A DNA stretch of 64,000 nt. Source: Pyropia yezoensis. Taxonomy: Eukaryota; Rhodophyta; Bangiophyceae; Bangiales; Bangiaceae. The notes beneath the pieces were generated by a model. The model did not search any database. It was given only the letters and a program-made list of their open reading frames with translations, and was not told the origin of the DNA. The DNA lies in contig CM020618.1 in NCBI GenBank assembly GCA_009829735.1, positions 24,909,346 through 24,973,345 on the forward strand, in the 5' to 3' direction. Positions 20,994-31,197 of this stretch are shown piece after piece; position 1 is the first letter of the stretch; each line of letters opens with the position of its first letter. Made by a program: the position numbers and the translations under genes.

Positions 20994-22910
20994 ATGGCGG
21001 GTGAGCCGAGTCGGCCTTTGTCCCCGTCTCCGACGTCCCTGTCGGACAAGCGACGGACGGGAGAGGAGGCCCTTGGGACTGAGGAGTCTCTCAGCCGGGG
21101 GTCGGCCATGGAGACGACTCGTCCCGGGCGAGGGTCGGAGGCGGCCGCCTCAGCCGTCCCCGCCCCATCACCTCCTACTGCCCCCTCGGCCGTGGTCCCA
21201 CCGGGGGATGGGTCTTCCAACCCGGTGGCGGAAGGGGATGTGACTCCCATCCCCCGCCTTCCTGAGTCACGGCTGCTACTCCCGCCGCGGCCCCGTCCTC
21301 CTATGGGGCCCCGAGCCTGGGCGCCTCCCAAGTCAGTCGGGGAGCTTCCCGACTGCAAGCTCAAGGATGTCTACTTGATCATCCCCGAGCCACGGCGGAC
21401 CGACGTATGGTACCGCCGGACTCGTCGGTACCCCAACCAGGTGACTCTACCTGATGGGGTGGTCTGCGACCTACCAGCGCTACTCTGCCTGGCGGACGCG
21501 CCTGAAGTCCAGGCGTTGTCAACCTCCCTCGCCTTGGGGTCGGGCGACAAGGAGATCGACGACACCCACGCGGTTGTGTCTACCGAGTGGTGTGCCCTTC
21601 CCCGTCCCTACCTGGGCGGAGAGGACGCCCACGCCCAACACGGCGTGGTGCGAGAGGAGTTCCGACTCCGGGGCTCCTCGGGCTTCCTCATCCACGGGTC
21701 GCGGGTGGAGTTCACCCACGTACCTCTGGAGGAGCGTGAGCACCAGTACCCTTTTCTCCCAGGGTGGTGGGAGACAGTGGAGGTACCTTGTGGGTTTCCG
21801 GCTCGGATCCCCCTCCTCGTTGCCTACTTTGGCTCCGTGCTACGCTCCAGCTCGGAGGGTGGCCGGGTCTTCGCCTACCTCGCCACGCACTGGGTGGTCG
21901 TGGTGGCTCGGGGCTGGTACTCCGATGTAGTCCATCGGGGTTACCTGTGGCACCTCCCACCGGCTCTGGTGGAGGGTATGGAAACCCTTGGCTTCCACTG
22001 GTTAGCCTTGGGCGCGGGGGACCTGGCTCCGTTCCTCCTTAAGGGTATGGTCACCCTGCACAATCGACTCGATTGGGCGCAGCTGGAACCCTTCCTCCGC
22101 CGCAACAAGCGTCCAGAGCCGGGGTTGGAGAGTGAGCCACCCCGGGAGTTCGTCCATGTCACCCATACTCTGGTGCAGGGACAGCTGTTCTTGCGTGAGG
22201 GGTTGGGGGACTCTTCCCTTCCCTACGCAGAGGGGGTTACTCCCTCTACGTCGCCCCCTGGCTCTGGGTGGGCGACATCATCGGCGACGACTCGTCGTGG
22301 TGCTCATCGAGGAGCCCCTCGAAGCCGCGGGCGAGCTGTGCCGACGACTTCCCCGCGGGTCGCGACTCCGACCTCGGGGGGTGTGGAGCCGACTCAGGCT
22401 CCACCCTTCCAGTTCCTCGAGCCCTTCCCCGACGTGGCGTTGGGTTCGCTACGGGTCCGAACTCCGGTACCCATGCCGATTGCGCGTGGCGTTGGCGAGA
22501 TGCTTCCCAACTTGGGAGCCATCATGTATGACGCCACGGTGGAGGCCTCACTCGTGGCCTCCCTTGACACGTTGGCTTGGGTCACCCGGCGTGTCAGTCA
22601 CTTCCTCGCGTCGGGCGACTCAGCCACGGCGCGACAGTCATTGGCAGCTGAGGTCACTAGCCTCGCGGTTGGACACGAGTTTGTCCAACGGCTGCTGTCG
22701 ACTCAGCAGCAGCTTCCGCGTCACGGAGGGAGTACCTCCGGACATCTATCTTACGACGGGGATGGGTCCGCGAGTCGGCGGGCCCCTCCCAGTGCTTCCA
22801 CTCCGGGGCCCTCCCGAGTGGGTTACGCCCCTCCGCTACCGGCCTACGACCCTGGGGGTTCGTGGTCGGGCGGTCCCTATAGTGGTGGGGGTGGCCATAT
22901 GGAACGCTAG
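20994..22910 (+). CDS. Antisense third ORF of Gypsy-B, unknown function
   Basis: This 638-aa protein is encoded opposite to gag-pol. It starts MAGEPSRPLS. Residues 1-120 are Ser/Pro/Arg-rich, and the core is about 125-385. The core contains an RPYLGGEDAHAQH stretch, WWETVEVPCGFPA, FGSV at 279-282, LATHW, then a GYLWHLPPALVEGME segment and a helix with LHNRLDW. The same order occurs in the Gypsy-C protein with high similarity and, more weakly, in the Gypsy-A protein. A second conserved helical block around LPNLGA (about 505-570) is also kept in C. The tail is Gly/Ser/Pro-rich. There is no signal peptide or membrane segment, so it is unlikely to be an envelope protein. It ends 128 bp from the end of pol, tail-to-tail. 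Function is unknown. Confidence 0.75.
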   Translation: MAGEPSRPLSPSPTSLSDKRRTGEEALGTEESLSRGSAMETTRPGRGSEAAASAVPAPSPPTAPSAVVPPGDGSSNPVAEGDVTPIPRLPESRLLLPPRPRPPMGPRAWAPPKSVGELPDCKLKDVYLIIPEPRRTDVWYRRTRRYPNQVTLPDGVVCDLPALLCLADAPEVQALSTSLALGSGDKEIDDTHAVVSTEWCALPRPYLGGEDAHAQHGVVREEFRLRGSSGFLIHGSRVEFTHVPLEEREHQYPFLPGWWETVEVPCGFPARIPLLVAYFGSVLRSSSEGGRVFAYLATHWVVVVARGWYSDVVHRGYLWHLPPALVEGMETLGFHWLALGAGDLAPFLLKGMVTLHNRLDWAQLEPFLRRNKRPEPGLESEPPREFVHVTHTLVQGQLFLREGLGDSSLPYAEGVTPSTSPPGSGWATSSATTRRGAHRGAPRSRGRAVPTTSPRVATPTSGGVEPTQAPPFQFLEPFPDVALGSLRVRTPVPMPIARGVGEMLPNLGAIMYDATVEASLVASLDTLAWVTRRVSHFLASGDSATARQSLAAEVTSLAVGHEFVQRLLSTQQQLPRHGGSTSGHLSYDGDGSASRRAPPSASTPGPSRVGYAPPLPAYDPGGSWSGGPYSGGGGHMER

Positions 22911-23038
22911 AGTCAGCGGTCGAACGACTTGTTCTTTCCTTGGTGAGAAGAGTGGTGGGTATTCTTCTCGTTTTGTATTGTGCCATAGTCGGCTTTGTTA
23001 GTAGAGAATCTTTGAAGAACCATGGTATGTGTTTGTAC

Positions 23039-26000
23039 TCATGGTTGGCTTGCCGCTCTGCTCTGACTTGGAGCAGGGACTTCATCCCCCGACGTACGAG
23101 TGCTACGTCGGCGTATAGATATGCCCACAGTCTGGCAGTATCTACGGACCTTCTCTACTGGTAGGTCCTCTACAAACTCCCATGTGTCGGAAGTTGGTCC
23201 ATACCCGAACCACCTGACTCGGAGCATGAGTCGCCCCGACTCATCATATCCGTGCCCGACAAACTTGTCGAACACCGCCTCCAATGGCTTATTGGAAGAG
23301 GTCGGCAAGGATGGGACTTTCCATGCTTGCAAAGCCCTTTCCCAAGCGGGATCTCCCTCTGGGGGTTCGGGTGCGCGAGTCGCGTGATTCCCATTTATTG
23401 TCCGGATACCATCATCACTCTCGATGGTTAACCGACGTCCATCCGTTTTAAGGATGTGATATGGTCCCAGAGTCTTGAAGACCAATTTCCCTCCCTTATT
23501 GTCGTGGGAGTTAACATAAATCCAATCTCCAACTCGGAGCGGATCGCGACGATGTCTGACTCGGACATCGAAGTACCTCTTGTAACGGGCTTGGGCCTTC
23601 TCCATAGTAGCCCGGACAAGGGGTATCATCTCCTCCAGTCTCTGGAGTAGGGAGGCTTTCGCCTGACTCGGTGTTTGAGTCGAAGTCTCACCCTCAGTCT
23701 GGGTGAGACGCTCCACAGCTACTGACGGAAGTCGTCGGGGGCAGACGAAGGCAAACGGTGCCTCTCCCGTACTACTGTGTACCTGGGAGTTGTATGCTGT
23801 CACGAGTAGTGACGCATAACGAGCCCATGTGACTACATGGTCATGGACATAGTGACGCAACTGGCGCACTAGAGTCCTGTTGAATCGTTCCACCTGTCCA
23901 TTAGTCTGGGGATGGTAAGGGGTGGCGAAGTTCGTCTGCACCCCCAACATCTTCATGACTCCCTGATACAGGACGGACGCAAACTGTGGTCCGTTATCCG
24001 AAAGGATAGAGTCGGGGATGCCATAACTGGCAACCCAGACGTCGAGTAACTCACTCAGAACGTCCACGGCTGTGATATCCTTGAGTGGGGATACCCGTGT
24101 GAGCTTAGTGAAGCGATCACACATCACCAGAAGGTACTCATATCCTTCAGGTGTTCGTGGTAGTGGACCGAGTAAGTCCACTGCTATCGCTGCAAACGGC
24201 TCTGTTGCAGGAAAGAGTCTCATGGAAGAAGTCTGCCGGGACTCCATGAGTCTATTCTTTGCGCAAGTCGCGCATGCGGCTACATATCCGTACACATCAG
24301 CCACGAGTGATGGCCAATAGTACTTCTTACGTAGGGTCTGATACATCCTCGTAGACCCTGGGTGTCCACCCAACGGTGAGGAGTGCTCCCGTTGGAGGAT
24401 ACTCTTGCGTAACTCCTTGGGGACGACGACTTGCTTGTCCCCCTGGGTATATCCCTTACGGCAGAGTATGCCGTTGTCATTCAGGAAGAACCGAGTCGGT
24501 TGAGCCTGGTCGAGCTCCTTCCTGAGTCGTCGACAAAGTTTGTCGCTCTCCTGTGCCTGGACAAACTCATCCAAAGACACGGGTAATAATTTGGCCATGC
24601 CAGGCATCCTCGGGTCGAGGACAGTTCCGGAGCGAGTGGTCACTGCCACATGAGGGAGTTCCTCAGGGATAGGGGAAGTGTCTTTCCCATCCGTCGGTAT
24701 GCGAGACAACGCGTCCGCAACCGCATGCTTCGGGCCTGGCCGATATTCAACATCATAATCGAACTCAGCGAGGCAGAGTCGCCATCGATTGAGTCGGTTA
24801 TTCGTACAGGCTGTAGTGGTGAGTATCCACTTCAAAGCCTTGTGGTCACATCGAATGAGGAACTTCCTTCCTTCGATGTATGGCCGTAGCATGGAGACTG
24901 CCCATACCACGCCAAGACCCTCTACCTCCGTCACAGAATAGTTCTTCTGGGCGGGTGAGAGTCCCTTACTGAAATAGCCAACGGGTAAATACTCCCCCGA
25001 AGGCTGTTGTTGGAGTAAGCAACAACCGAGTTGGTCGTAACTTGCGTCCACATCAACGATGTAGTGAGCCCCCGGTCTCGGGATCGCTAACACCGGTGGG
25101 TTGCAGAGGAGCTCTCGCAACCTATCAAACGCTTCTTGCTCCGGGGGTTTGGGAGCATCCAAGCGCTTGGGCATCTTGGAACTTACCAAGTGGTTCAACG
25201 GTGCAGACACTTTGGCATAGTTCGCCACAAAGCGTCTGTATACGTTACACATACCCAGGAAGCTCCTGAGTTGTGTCTGCGTCTGGGGGAACTTCGCCCG
25301 ACGGATGGCCATGAGGTTCTTCTCATTGACCAGAATGCGACCTGGCCGGACTATATGGCCGAGGTACTCCACCTCATTACTAAAGAGGTGACACTTCGTA
25401 GGTTTGAGTGTTACTCCTGCTTCACCCAACAGGGTAAACACTCTGTCCAAGTGGGACAAGTGTTCTTCGGCAGTCCCGGAGAACACAATGATATCGTCCA
25501 GATACACCAGGGCGATCTGCCACTTGACTCCGGCAAGTATCAAGTCAATAGCACGCTGGAAAGTCGCAGGTGCATTGCAAAGCCCAAAAGGGAGCCGTGT
25601 ACACTGATAAACTCCACAGTGACACGTGAAGGTGGTCAAGTGTCTGTCCTCCTTGCGGATGGGTATCTGCCAGTACCCCGCGTTGCAGTCCAACGTGGAA
25701 AAGTACTGTGCCTCACCGAGTGAGTCAAGGCAATCGTCCATACGGGGTAAGGGGTAACTATCCCTTACCGTCCGCTCGTTTAGCTTACGATAATCGATGC
25801 AGAACCGCATCGTGCCGTCTGACTTGGGCACCAAGACTATGGGACTGGCCCACTCACTTGAGCAAGGCTCAATGACACCCATGTCTTGCATCCGTTGGAC
25901 CTGCTCTCGGGTGAGTTCCCGTGAGTCTGGTCCCATACGGTAGGGACTCAGGCGAACTGGCCTAGCCCCTGGCTTCAACACGATTCTGTGTTCGGTGGCC

Positions 26001-27079
26001 TTGATGAGCCCAAGGTCACCATTCCACAACTTGTGATGCTTCTGGATTAACTCATCCAGTCGTCCATGTAAACACTCCGGGATGTTCTCCCGATGTACCG
26101 TCGGCGACTTAGCCGTCGATGAACTCGATTGGTCGGCAGAGCCTGCCATTCCAATATCCTCCCATTGCTGTTGAGTCACAGCAACGACATTCCCCTCAAA
26201 GGTAGAGATCGACGCAATCTTCATGCCTCCGGGGAGTCGTCGAGGTTCCTCCGACGTGTTGAGGACCTCCACCCACCAGGTTTGGTCATCCCCACAAGTC
26301 ATGGGGCCCCAAGCAACTTGCACTTGGTGAGTATAATAGACTCGGTCCACGGGGGAAACAAGTCCATTCCCTCGAAACCGTGTGCGTACTCGCACAAAGG
26401 TCCTTGATCGGGGCGGGACTACCGTACCCTTACATACTCGTACATGGGTCGTAGAGCCTCCACCCTTGGGAGAGTTTTCCCTAGGTTGATGAGTCGTAGG
26501 GGAAACAGTCCTCCCTTTACGCAATATGGGGACAGTCTCTCCATTACGCATTCGGATTATCCCTTCCGGTCCACAGACGGCCGGGACATGGAGGTCCAGA
26601 TAGTCAGTTCCCAGGAGTACGGGGACTGACATATTGGAGACTACTCCAAAGTTCACCTGCGTCTGGTAGAACCCAATGCAAACAGTCAATGCAATAGACC
26701 CAACAATGGGGAGGAGTCCCCCATTGACATCAAACATACGCCACTCGGGTGAGCCGGCGGGGCTCACATCTGTCCCCTCTGGCAATAAGTCTTGCCTAAT
26801 GAGAGAGGCAGCAGAGCCTGTGTCGACTATGACACGAGAGGTAAACTCATATCCATCCTGCAGCCAGAGTCGAGCTGCGACCTGGTAGTTACTCCCTACC
26901 AGCACTGACACAATCCGACTCGGGTCGTGCTTCTGAGGAGGGGCCTTGTCCCTAGGTCTCACCCCTCGAGGTCGAGTCAGGACCTTCACTCTCCCATGGG
27001 TCGGTGAGCGTGAAGCAACCCGCTTCATTACCGCTGGAGCCTTTGGGTCAGTCTTAGTCCCAGCGGCTAGGCGTTTCCC
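23039..27079 (-). CDS. Gypsy-B pol: protease, RT, RNase H, integrase, chromodomain
   Basis: Pol has no stop from the slippery site (27079) to 23039, about 1346 codons. An internal ATG lies at 27028. Counting from that ATG: the protease motif is VDTGSA (D69), RT has FCIDYRKLN and YLDD with the catalytic pair D511-D512, and RNase H runs from about 630 to 760 (IVDVDAS...). The integrase HHCC finger starts at H882 and is followed by the DDE core (DLLGPLP, DNGPQF, HPQTNGQVERFN). The C-terminal chromodomain lies at about 1250-1310 (LRVRWFGYGPTSDTWE). Chromodomains guide integration towards heterochromatin in chromoviruses. It is probably made as a Gag-Pol fusion by -1 frameshifting. Confidence 0.96.
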   Translation of the reverse strand, partial: GKRLAAGTKTDPKAPAVMKRVASRSPTHGRVKVLTRPRGVRPRDKAPPQKHDPSRIVSVLVGSNYQVAARLWLQDGYEFTSRVIVDTGSAASLIRQDLLPEGTDVSPAGSPEWRMFDVNGGLLPIVGSIALTVCIGFYQTQVNFGVVSNMSVPVLLGTDYLDLHVPAVCGPEGIIRMRNGETVPILRKGRTVSPTTHQPRENSPKGGGSTTHVRVCKGTVVPPRSRTFVRVRTRFRGNGLVSPVDRVYYTHQVQVAWGPMTCGDDQTWWVEVLNTSEEPRRLPGGMKIASISTFEGNVVAVTQQQWEDIGMAGSADQSSSSTAKSPTVHRENIPECLHGRLDELIQKHHKLWNGDLGLIKATEHRIVLKPGARPVRLSPYRMGPDSRELTREQVQRMQDMGVIEPCSSEWASPIVLVPKSDGTMRFCIDYRKLNERTVRDSYPLPRMDDCLDSLGEAQYFSTLDCNAGYWQIPIRKEDRHLTTFTCHCGVYQCTRLPFGLCNAPATFQRAIDLILAGVKWQIALVYLDDIIVFSGTAEEHLSHLDRVFTLLGEAGVTLKPTKCHLFSNEVEYLGHIVRPGRILVNEKNLMAIRRAKFPQTQTQLRSFLGMCNVYRRFVANYAKVSAPLNHLVSSKMPKRLDAPKPPEQEAFDRLRELLCNPPVLAIPRPGAHYIVDVDASYDQLGCCLLQQQPSGEYLPVGYFSKGLSPAQKNYSVTEVEGLGVVWAVSMLRPYIEGRKFLIRCDHKALKWILTTTACTNNRLNRWRLCLAEFDYDVEYRPGPKHAVADALSRIPTDGKDTSPIPEELPHVAVTTRSGTVLDPRMPGMAKLLPVSLDEFVQAQESDKLCRRLRKELDQAQPTRFFLNDNGILCRKGYTQGDKQVVVPKELRKSILQREHSSPLGGHPGSTRMYQTLRKKYYWPSLVADVYGYVAACATCAKNRLMESRQTSSMRLFPATEPFAAIAVDLLGPLPRTPEGYEYLLVMCDRFTKLTRVSPLKDITAVDVLSELLDVWVASYGIPDSILSDNGPQFASVLYQGVMKMLGVQTNFATPYHPQTNGQVERFNRTLVRQLRHYVHDHVVTWARYASLLVTAYNSQVHSSTGEAPFAFVCPRRLPSVAVERLTQTEGETSTQTPSQAKASLLQRLEEMIPLVRATMEKAQARYKRYFDVRVRHRRDPLRVGDWIYVNSHDNKGGKLVFKTLGPYHILKTDGRRLTIESDDGIRTINGNHATRAPEPPEGDPAWERALQAWKVPSLPTSSNKPLEAVFDKFVGHGYDESGRLMLRVRWFGYGPTSDTWEFVEDLPVEKVRRYCQTVGISIRRRSTRTSGDEVPAPSQSRAASQP

Positions 27080-28830
27080 TCATCCGACTCGGATGATGGA
27101 GTATCCTTGCCACTTGAGCTGGGGGAAGAGGTTTCCCCCTTCTCAAGCGTGGACTCATCCTCTGACTTAGGTTGAGTCATGGCCGTCACACGTGTGGTGT
27201 GTGGCCGGGTATCCGAATCAGTCCTCGGAATACCGAGCTTCCCAATACGAGCCAACAGGGCTCTCAAACGAACGTCCAGAGTGGGGCATTGGGCTGCCCA
27301 GTGTCCCGACTTGGAACACTGCCAACACGGCCGATCACTCATCGACGCCGATGGCCCCGCTTTTCCCTGTGACTTATCAGGGATGGCGGCCACCATACCT
27401 TCCGTCTCTCGAGTTGAGGACGAAGGTACTGCAGGGTACGTCCGCGTGTAGGAAGGCATCCTTGCAGTTCTGCGGAAGCGACTTGCTTCCATTCCCTTAA
27501 CTTCTTTCTCTCGTTCCTTCCGCTGCTCAGACACGAGCCAGCGGTACTCATCACCCTTAGTCTGGGCGATGCGTGCCAACTCCGCCAGAGTCATGGTCGG
27601 AGTATTACGCTCTCGCACAGTCGCTCGAGCTGCTCGGTGGACACCCTCCACAAAGCGTCCCTTAATGACTCCTTGGGGATATAGGAATCCACAGAGGACG
27701 TTCAGCTGACGGAGTCGTTCAGCGAACTCCCGTTCCTCTTCACCCTTACTCTGGGTGGCGCGGTTGAACTCTTCAACCTGCACAGCCAAGGAAGCCTCGT
27801 CTGCGTGAAGACGAAGGATCCAATTAACCAACTCCAGGTAGGAGGTCACCTCACCCGGATTCCCACCATGCCGACTTGGCATGACGTTCATCACCTCGGA
27901 GCGGAGTGGCTCCTTGGTGAAGTCCTGAAGCATGAAAAACGCTTCAGCTTCAGAGACATCATTGTCATCGCAGGCTTTTGCGAACTTCCGCAAAAACTGG
28001 AAGACCTTCAGGGGTGGAGTCCCGTCCCATTCTGAACGGACCCCGAAGGATTGCGCAACGTGTTTCTTGCGCCGGCCCAGGGTACGGGCCTGGCTATTTG
28101 AGTAGGTCAACGACTTGTTGACCAACCCATATGTCTCACAGTCGAAGACATCCTTGAACAATGGATTATTCACCACGATCTTTCCTGGGACGACTCTAGT
28201 CCCAAGACGGTCCGTGTGAGTCACACGACCATGTCGAGTAAGATCTTCTTCACCCGACTTGCCACTTGCAGAGGACTCAGACTCCGAGTCCACCTCACGA
28301 CGGAGAGTACGTCGAATCTCCCGTCGCTTCTGACGCCTCGAGGCCTGCTCAGGCGGAGGGGTGCTCCCCTTCAACGCCTTCCCCACCTCCTCTCGCACGA
28401 CTTGTGCGATGGCAGTCATCACCGAGTTATCCACGATACCGGATGATCCAGGTGGAGCTTGACTCGAGCTCCCACCCGGTCCTTCCGGCACCAGTCGTGG
28501 CGCGGACCCACCAACCCGGGGTACAGAACTCCCTGTCCCGTCACCTCTGCCGGTCGGCGGTCCCATGCCGAAGTGAGTGTCGTCACTCCCCGAAGAGGTT
28601 GCCGGAGCCTGACGCTGGCTCGGCGCTCCCACCGGAGAAGGGCGAACTCCGCCCGTCTCTTCCGGTGACGGCCTGGGAAGGAACCTGGCCGATCGCCGTC
28701 GGGGTCCAACCTCTGGACCCACCACATCCGCACTGCCCGGCCTGGGTGGTACTCCGCCCGTCGGGGGAGGACTACGCTCCCCCTCCCCAGGTACACTCGG
28801 CGCAATGGGGGGGTCTCCCTCACCAGCCAT
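27067..28830 (-). CDS. Gypsy-B gag
   Basis: This 587-aa capsid polyprotein has its first ATG at 28830 (the frame is open to a GTG at 28845). Residues 1-190 are Pro/Gly/Ser-rich. A capsid-like helical region with GRFVEGVHRAAR spans about 200-440. A single CCHC zinc knuckle with the pattern C502-x2-C505-x4-H510-x4-C515 follows. The C-terminus is acidic and Ser-rich and ends Glu-Gly-Asn-Ala. It packages the RNA and forms the virus-like particle. Its last codons contain the slippery heptamer that leads into pol. Confidence 0.93.
   Translation of the reverse strand: MAGEGDPPIAPSVPGEGERSPPPTGGVPPRPGSADVVGPEVGPRRRSARFLPRPSPEETGGVRPSPVGAPSQRQAPATSSGSDDTHFGMGPPTGRGDGTGSSVPRVGGSAPRLVPEGPGGSSSQAPPGSSGIVDNSVMTAIAQVVREEVGKALKGSTPPPEQASRRQKRREIRRTLRREVDSESESSASGKSGEEDLTRHGRVTHTDRLGTRVVPGKIVVNNPLFKDVFDCETYGLVNKSLTYSNSQARTLGRRKKHVAQSFGVRSEWDGTPPLKVFQFLRKFAKACDDNDVSEAEAFFMLQDFTKEPLRSEVMNVMPSRHGGNPGEVTSYLELVNWILRLHADEASLAVQVEEFNRATQSKGEEEREFAERLRQLNVLCGFLYPQGVIKGRFVEGVHRAARATVRERNTPTMTLAELARIAQTKGDEYRWLVSEQRKEREKEVKGMEASRFRRTARMPSYTRTYPAVPSSSTRETEGMVAAIPDKSQGKAGPSASMSDRPCWQCSKSGHWAAQCPTLDVRLRALLARIGKLGIPRTDSDTRPHTTRVTAMTQPKSEDESTLEKGETSSPSSSGKDTPSSESDEGNA
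27073..27079 (-). promoter_or_regulatory. Predicted -1 ribosomal frameshift site, Gypsy-B
   Basis: In the gag frame the minus strand reads ...gaG GGA AAC GCC TAG. The heptamer G GGA AAC is a canonical -1 slippery site, and the -1 frame continues as pol without a stop. Pol has a stop just upstream of the site in its own frame, so slippage here is the simplest way to translate it. Confidence 0.85.
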
Positions 28831-29126
28831 CTCCACAAGAGTCACGTGGAGTCAACCAAAACGACCAAACGGTGTCCAGAGTCGGGGATCGTCAGCTAGG
28901 GAGTTCCTAGAGCACGTTCCACCCCTCCACCTGCCTCAAGGAAGGCGGTGAGGTTTCCCGAAACTCCGGGTCTCCCACCAAGACTCACGGTGGCCAACCT
29001 CGTCGCCCAGCGAACGCTCGGAACGTAGGCGAGTCGATCGTGTCACCGGAAGTCTCGGTGCCGAAGGGGGAGAGGGGCCAACTTGGTCCCGTCTCCGGTC
29101 AAGGGAGGTACCAAAGTCGATATCCT

Positions 29127-29147
29127 CTCCCCCGCTGATCCACCAAC
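29127..29147 (-). other. Gypsy-B primer-binding site
   Basis: Directly inside the 5' LTR the minus strand reads TTGGTGGATCAGCGGGGG. The TGG complements a tRNA CCA end; the implied acceptor 5' strand is GGATCAG. The tRNA is not identified. Confidence 0.6.
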
Positions 29148-29686
29148 TGTAGCAGTACTCCCAAGCACCAACCCCGAGTCAGGGAAGGAAGAGGAGTATT
29201 GCCGATATCCCAACTTGGGACACCGGAAGCAAGCACCTCCACACAGCCGAACACGGAACTTGCGTGTGGTGAGCGGGTCCACTCACCAAGGCACGAACAA
29301 GATGTGTCGGAGCCAGACGGTGTTTTCTTGCTTGGCCAGCCAAGGTGGGCCCTCCCCGCCTTGCTGTCCCTCCTTATCAACCCTCCTCACACCCTCACGC
29401 AACCCCTCAAAACACTCAGAAAATGAACCCTCAAACAAACCAATCATATCACTCCACATGCAAAGAACTCAAAGCGTAGAAATCCGTCTGGCTCCCGTGC
29501 AAAAATCCCAAGAAACAAATACCAGCAGCATTACCCTGCTCTAGTATGTCGGAAGTCCTAGTCGAATTTCCGTCCAGAAGTCAGAAGTTTCACCATCGTG
29601 AGTCGGGTGAATTTCGACTTCCGGTCAGGTCCACTTGACCCGAATCTTCAAAGTATTGGTACCGAATTCCGGCCCAATCTCCCACA
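29148..29686 (-). repeat. Gypsy-B 5' LTR
   Basis: 539 bp, read as identical to 19450-19988. It is followed by the target duplication CCCTT at 29687-29691. Minus-strand orientation is set by the adjacent primer-binding site and gag. Confidence 0.95.
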
Positions 29687-29691
29687 CCCTT

Positions 29692-30973
29692 CACCGAGGA
29701 GCTTCCCCAGCTCGTAGTCGAGCTCTTGGATCCGGCGTCCAAACATCTCCTCATCCTCCCAGGACTGGGCGGTGGCAGTGCGAAGGGCCCGATAGTGGTC
29801 TTCGCACTTGTCCTCACTGAGGTAGCTGCTAAGCAACTCCTTCAATATACCACGGTAATCCATGGGGGTGGCGGCAACCCTCATTCCCGGCATCGGGGAT
29901 GCCTGGCGGAGGATGCCTCGAACCCGCTCGTCAACAAAGAACGGGAGGATCTCCAGCGCCAGCCCCTCGTTGACGAGTGCCTTGTCTGCGGCTGCCTTAA
30001 AGCTAATCAAGAAGCCGATGACTGCCAACGGGCGTCCGTTGGGGCCCCCGAACATAGGGACTCCCTTCATAAGGGTCTGCATAGAGCGAATCGCTCGGTG
30101 CGAGGTCGTACGCATCGATCCGATATGGCAGTGGATCGGTCCTCCAAACGATAACGTTCGGGAGTCAATACGGACCTGAAGACTTCGTTGACAATCTCCA
30201 TGTCCGCGTCCTGGATATCCAGTCGCTTCGCCAGTTGATGAGTGAACTCATCGGACTCTAGCCGCTTCAGTAAGCTCGCAGTAACCTGCGCTGTCATCGC
30301 CTGCATCAGTGACGCTGGAACTTCCGGCGTCGGCGCCTCGGGTACCCGAGTTGCCTGGCTTCCGTCGTCGAGGGGGTAATGGGGTACCGTCTCCCCCCAT
30401 CGCCGACTCTGTTCCGGCGTAAGTGTCCGCCGGACCATGTCCGCGGAGCCCGCTCTGGGTGCTCCGAGCGTAGCGCTCCGTATGGCTACGTTCCAACTCA
30501 CCCGACGAGTCGGATCCATAACCCACCGTGTCCGGGGGTTGTCCAGGAGTAGCAACACCGGGGTTGACCCTGGTGGCCTCCGAAAGTAGTCCGGCCGGTT
30601 CGAACCGTACCGGTGTGGGGGGGACCCGACGGGGTACCGTCGTATGGCGTGCTGACATCAGCACCGCCATTGCGTCCTCCGTACGCTCTTGACGGGCGTC
30701 GAGCCCGGTGAACCGGGCCTCGATGCGAGCCAATGATGCCATCAGGGAGTCTCCTGGTGAAGGTGGCGGCGGCGTGAGGTCGGCAGAGGACAGTTGCGGC
30801 GGTCCGCCGCCCCCGGCCGTCCGTGCCGTACCAAACGTCGATCCGGCACCGGAGAGCATCGGCGTCTCAATGTTGTCGATCGGGTTACCGATCCCGGTTC
30901 CCGGGTTCAGCTCCGGGGTCGGCGTCGACGCCGATCCGTCACCTTGAACGTTCCCCGTCTCTTGGGTACACAT
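29692..30973 (-). pseudogene. Gypsy-A gag, N-terminal part
   Basis: Starts at an ATG at 30973. The N-terminal 200 residues are Gly/Pro/Thr-rich. A later segment (MQAMTAQVTASLLKRLESDE and MFGGPNGRPLAVIGFLISFK) looks like capsid. At least two frameshifts (near 30350-30550 and near 30120) break the frame. It is cut at 29691 by Gypsy-B and continues at 19449. Confidence 0.8.
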
Positions 30974-31174
30974 AGTCACAATCGGTCAACCGACGTAACA
31001 GTCACCACGAATAAGAGAGCGAGGGGGTAGTTGGGGGAGAGTAACCGTAGATCGCAGTCAAACGCAACTACTCAAAACAATCAACAGATCTCAGCACCAC
31101 GAGTACAAGAAAAGGACTGGATCCCTATCAGTGTGCCAGGGCCGAAAACGGCGTCACCACAAGGGTGACGGAAA

Positions 31175-31197
31175 CCCGTCCCCTGCTGCTCCACCAA
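31175..31197 (-). other. Gypsy-A primer-binding site
   Basis: On the minus strand the 5' LTR is followed by TTGGTGGAGCAGCAGGGGAC. The same sequence follows the 5' LTR of Gypsy-C, so both use the same tRNA primer. The implied tRNA acceptor 5' strand is GGAGCAG; the tRNA is not identified. Confidence 0.65.

Larger units (their letters stand above)
19450..29686 (-). mobile_element. Gypsy-B: intact-looking Ty3/Gypsy chromovirus
   Basis: This 10,237-bp element on the minus strand lies inside the gag of Gypsy-A. The LTRs (19450-19988 and 29148-29686, 539 bp each) read as identical and the target duplication CCCTT is perfect (19445-19449 and 29687-29691). Gag, pol and the antisense ORF are all uninterrupted. 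By the usual logic that LTRs are identical on insertion, this is a very recent, possibly still active copy. Confidence 0.95.

Noticed and set aside
11581..22910. Envelope genes in Gypsy-A/B
   Set aside because: The third ORFs are on the opposite strand and show no signal peptide, membrane segment or furin-like site.
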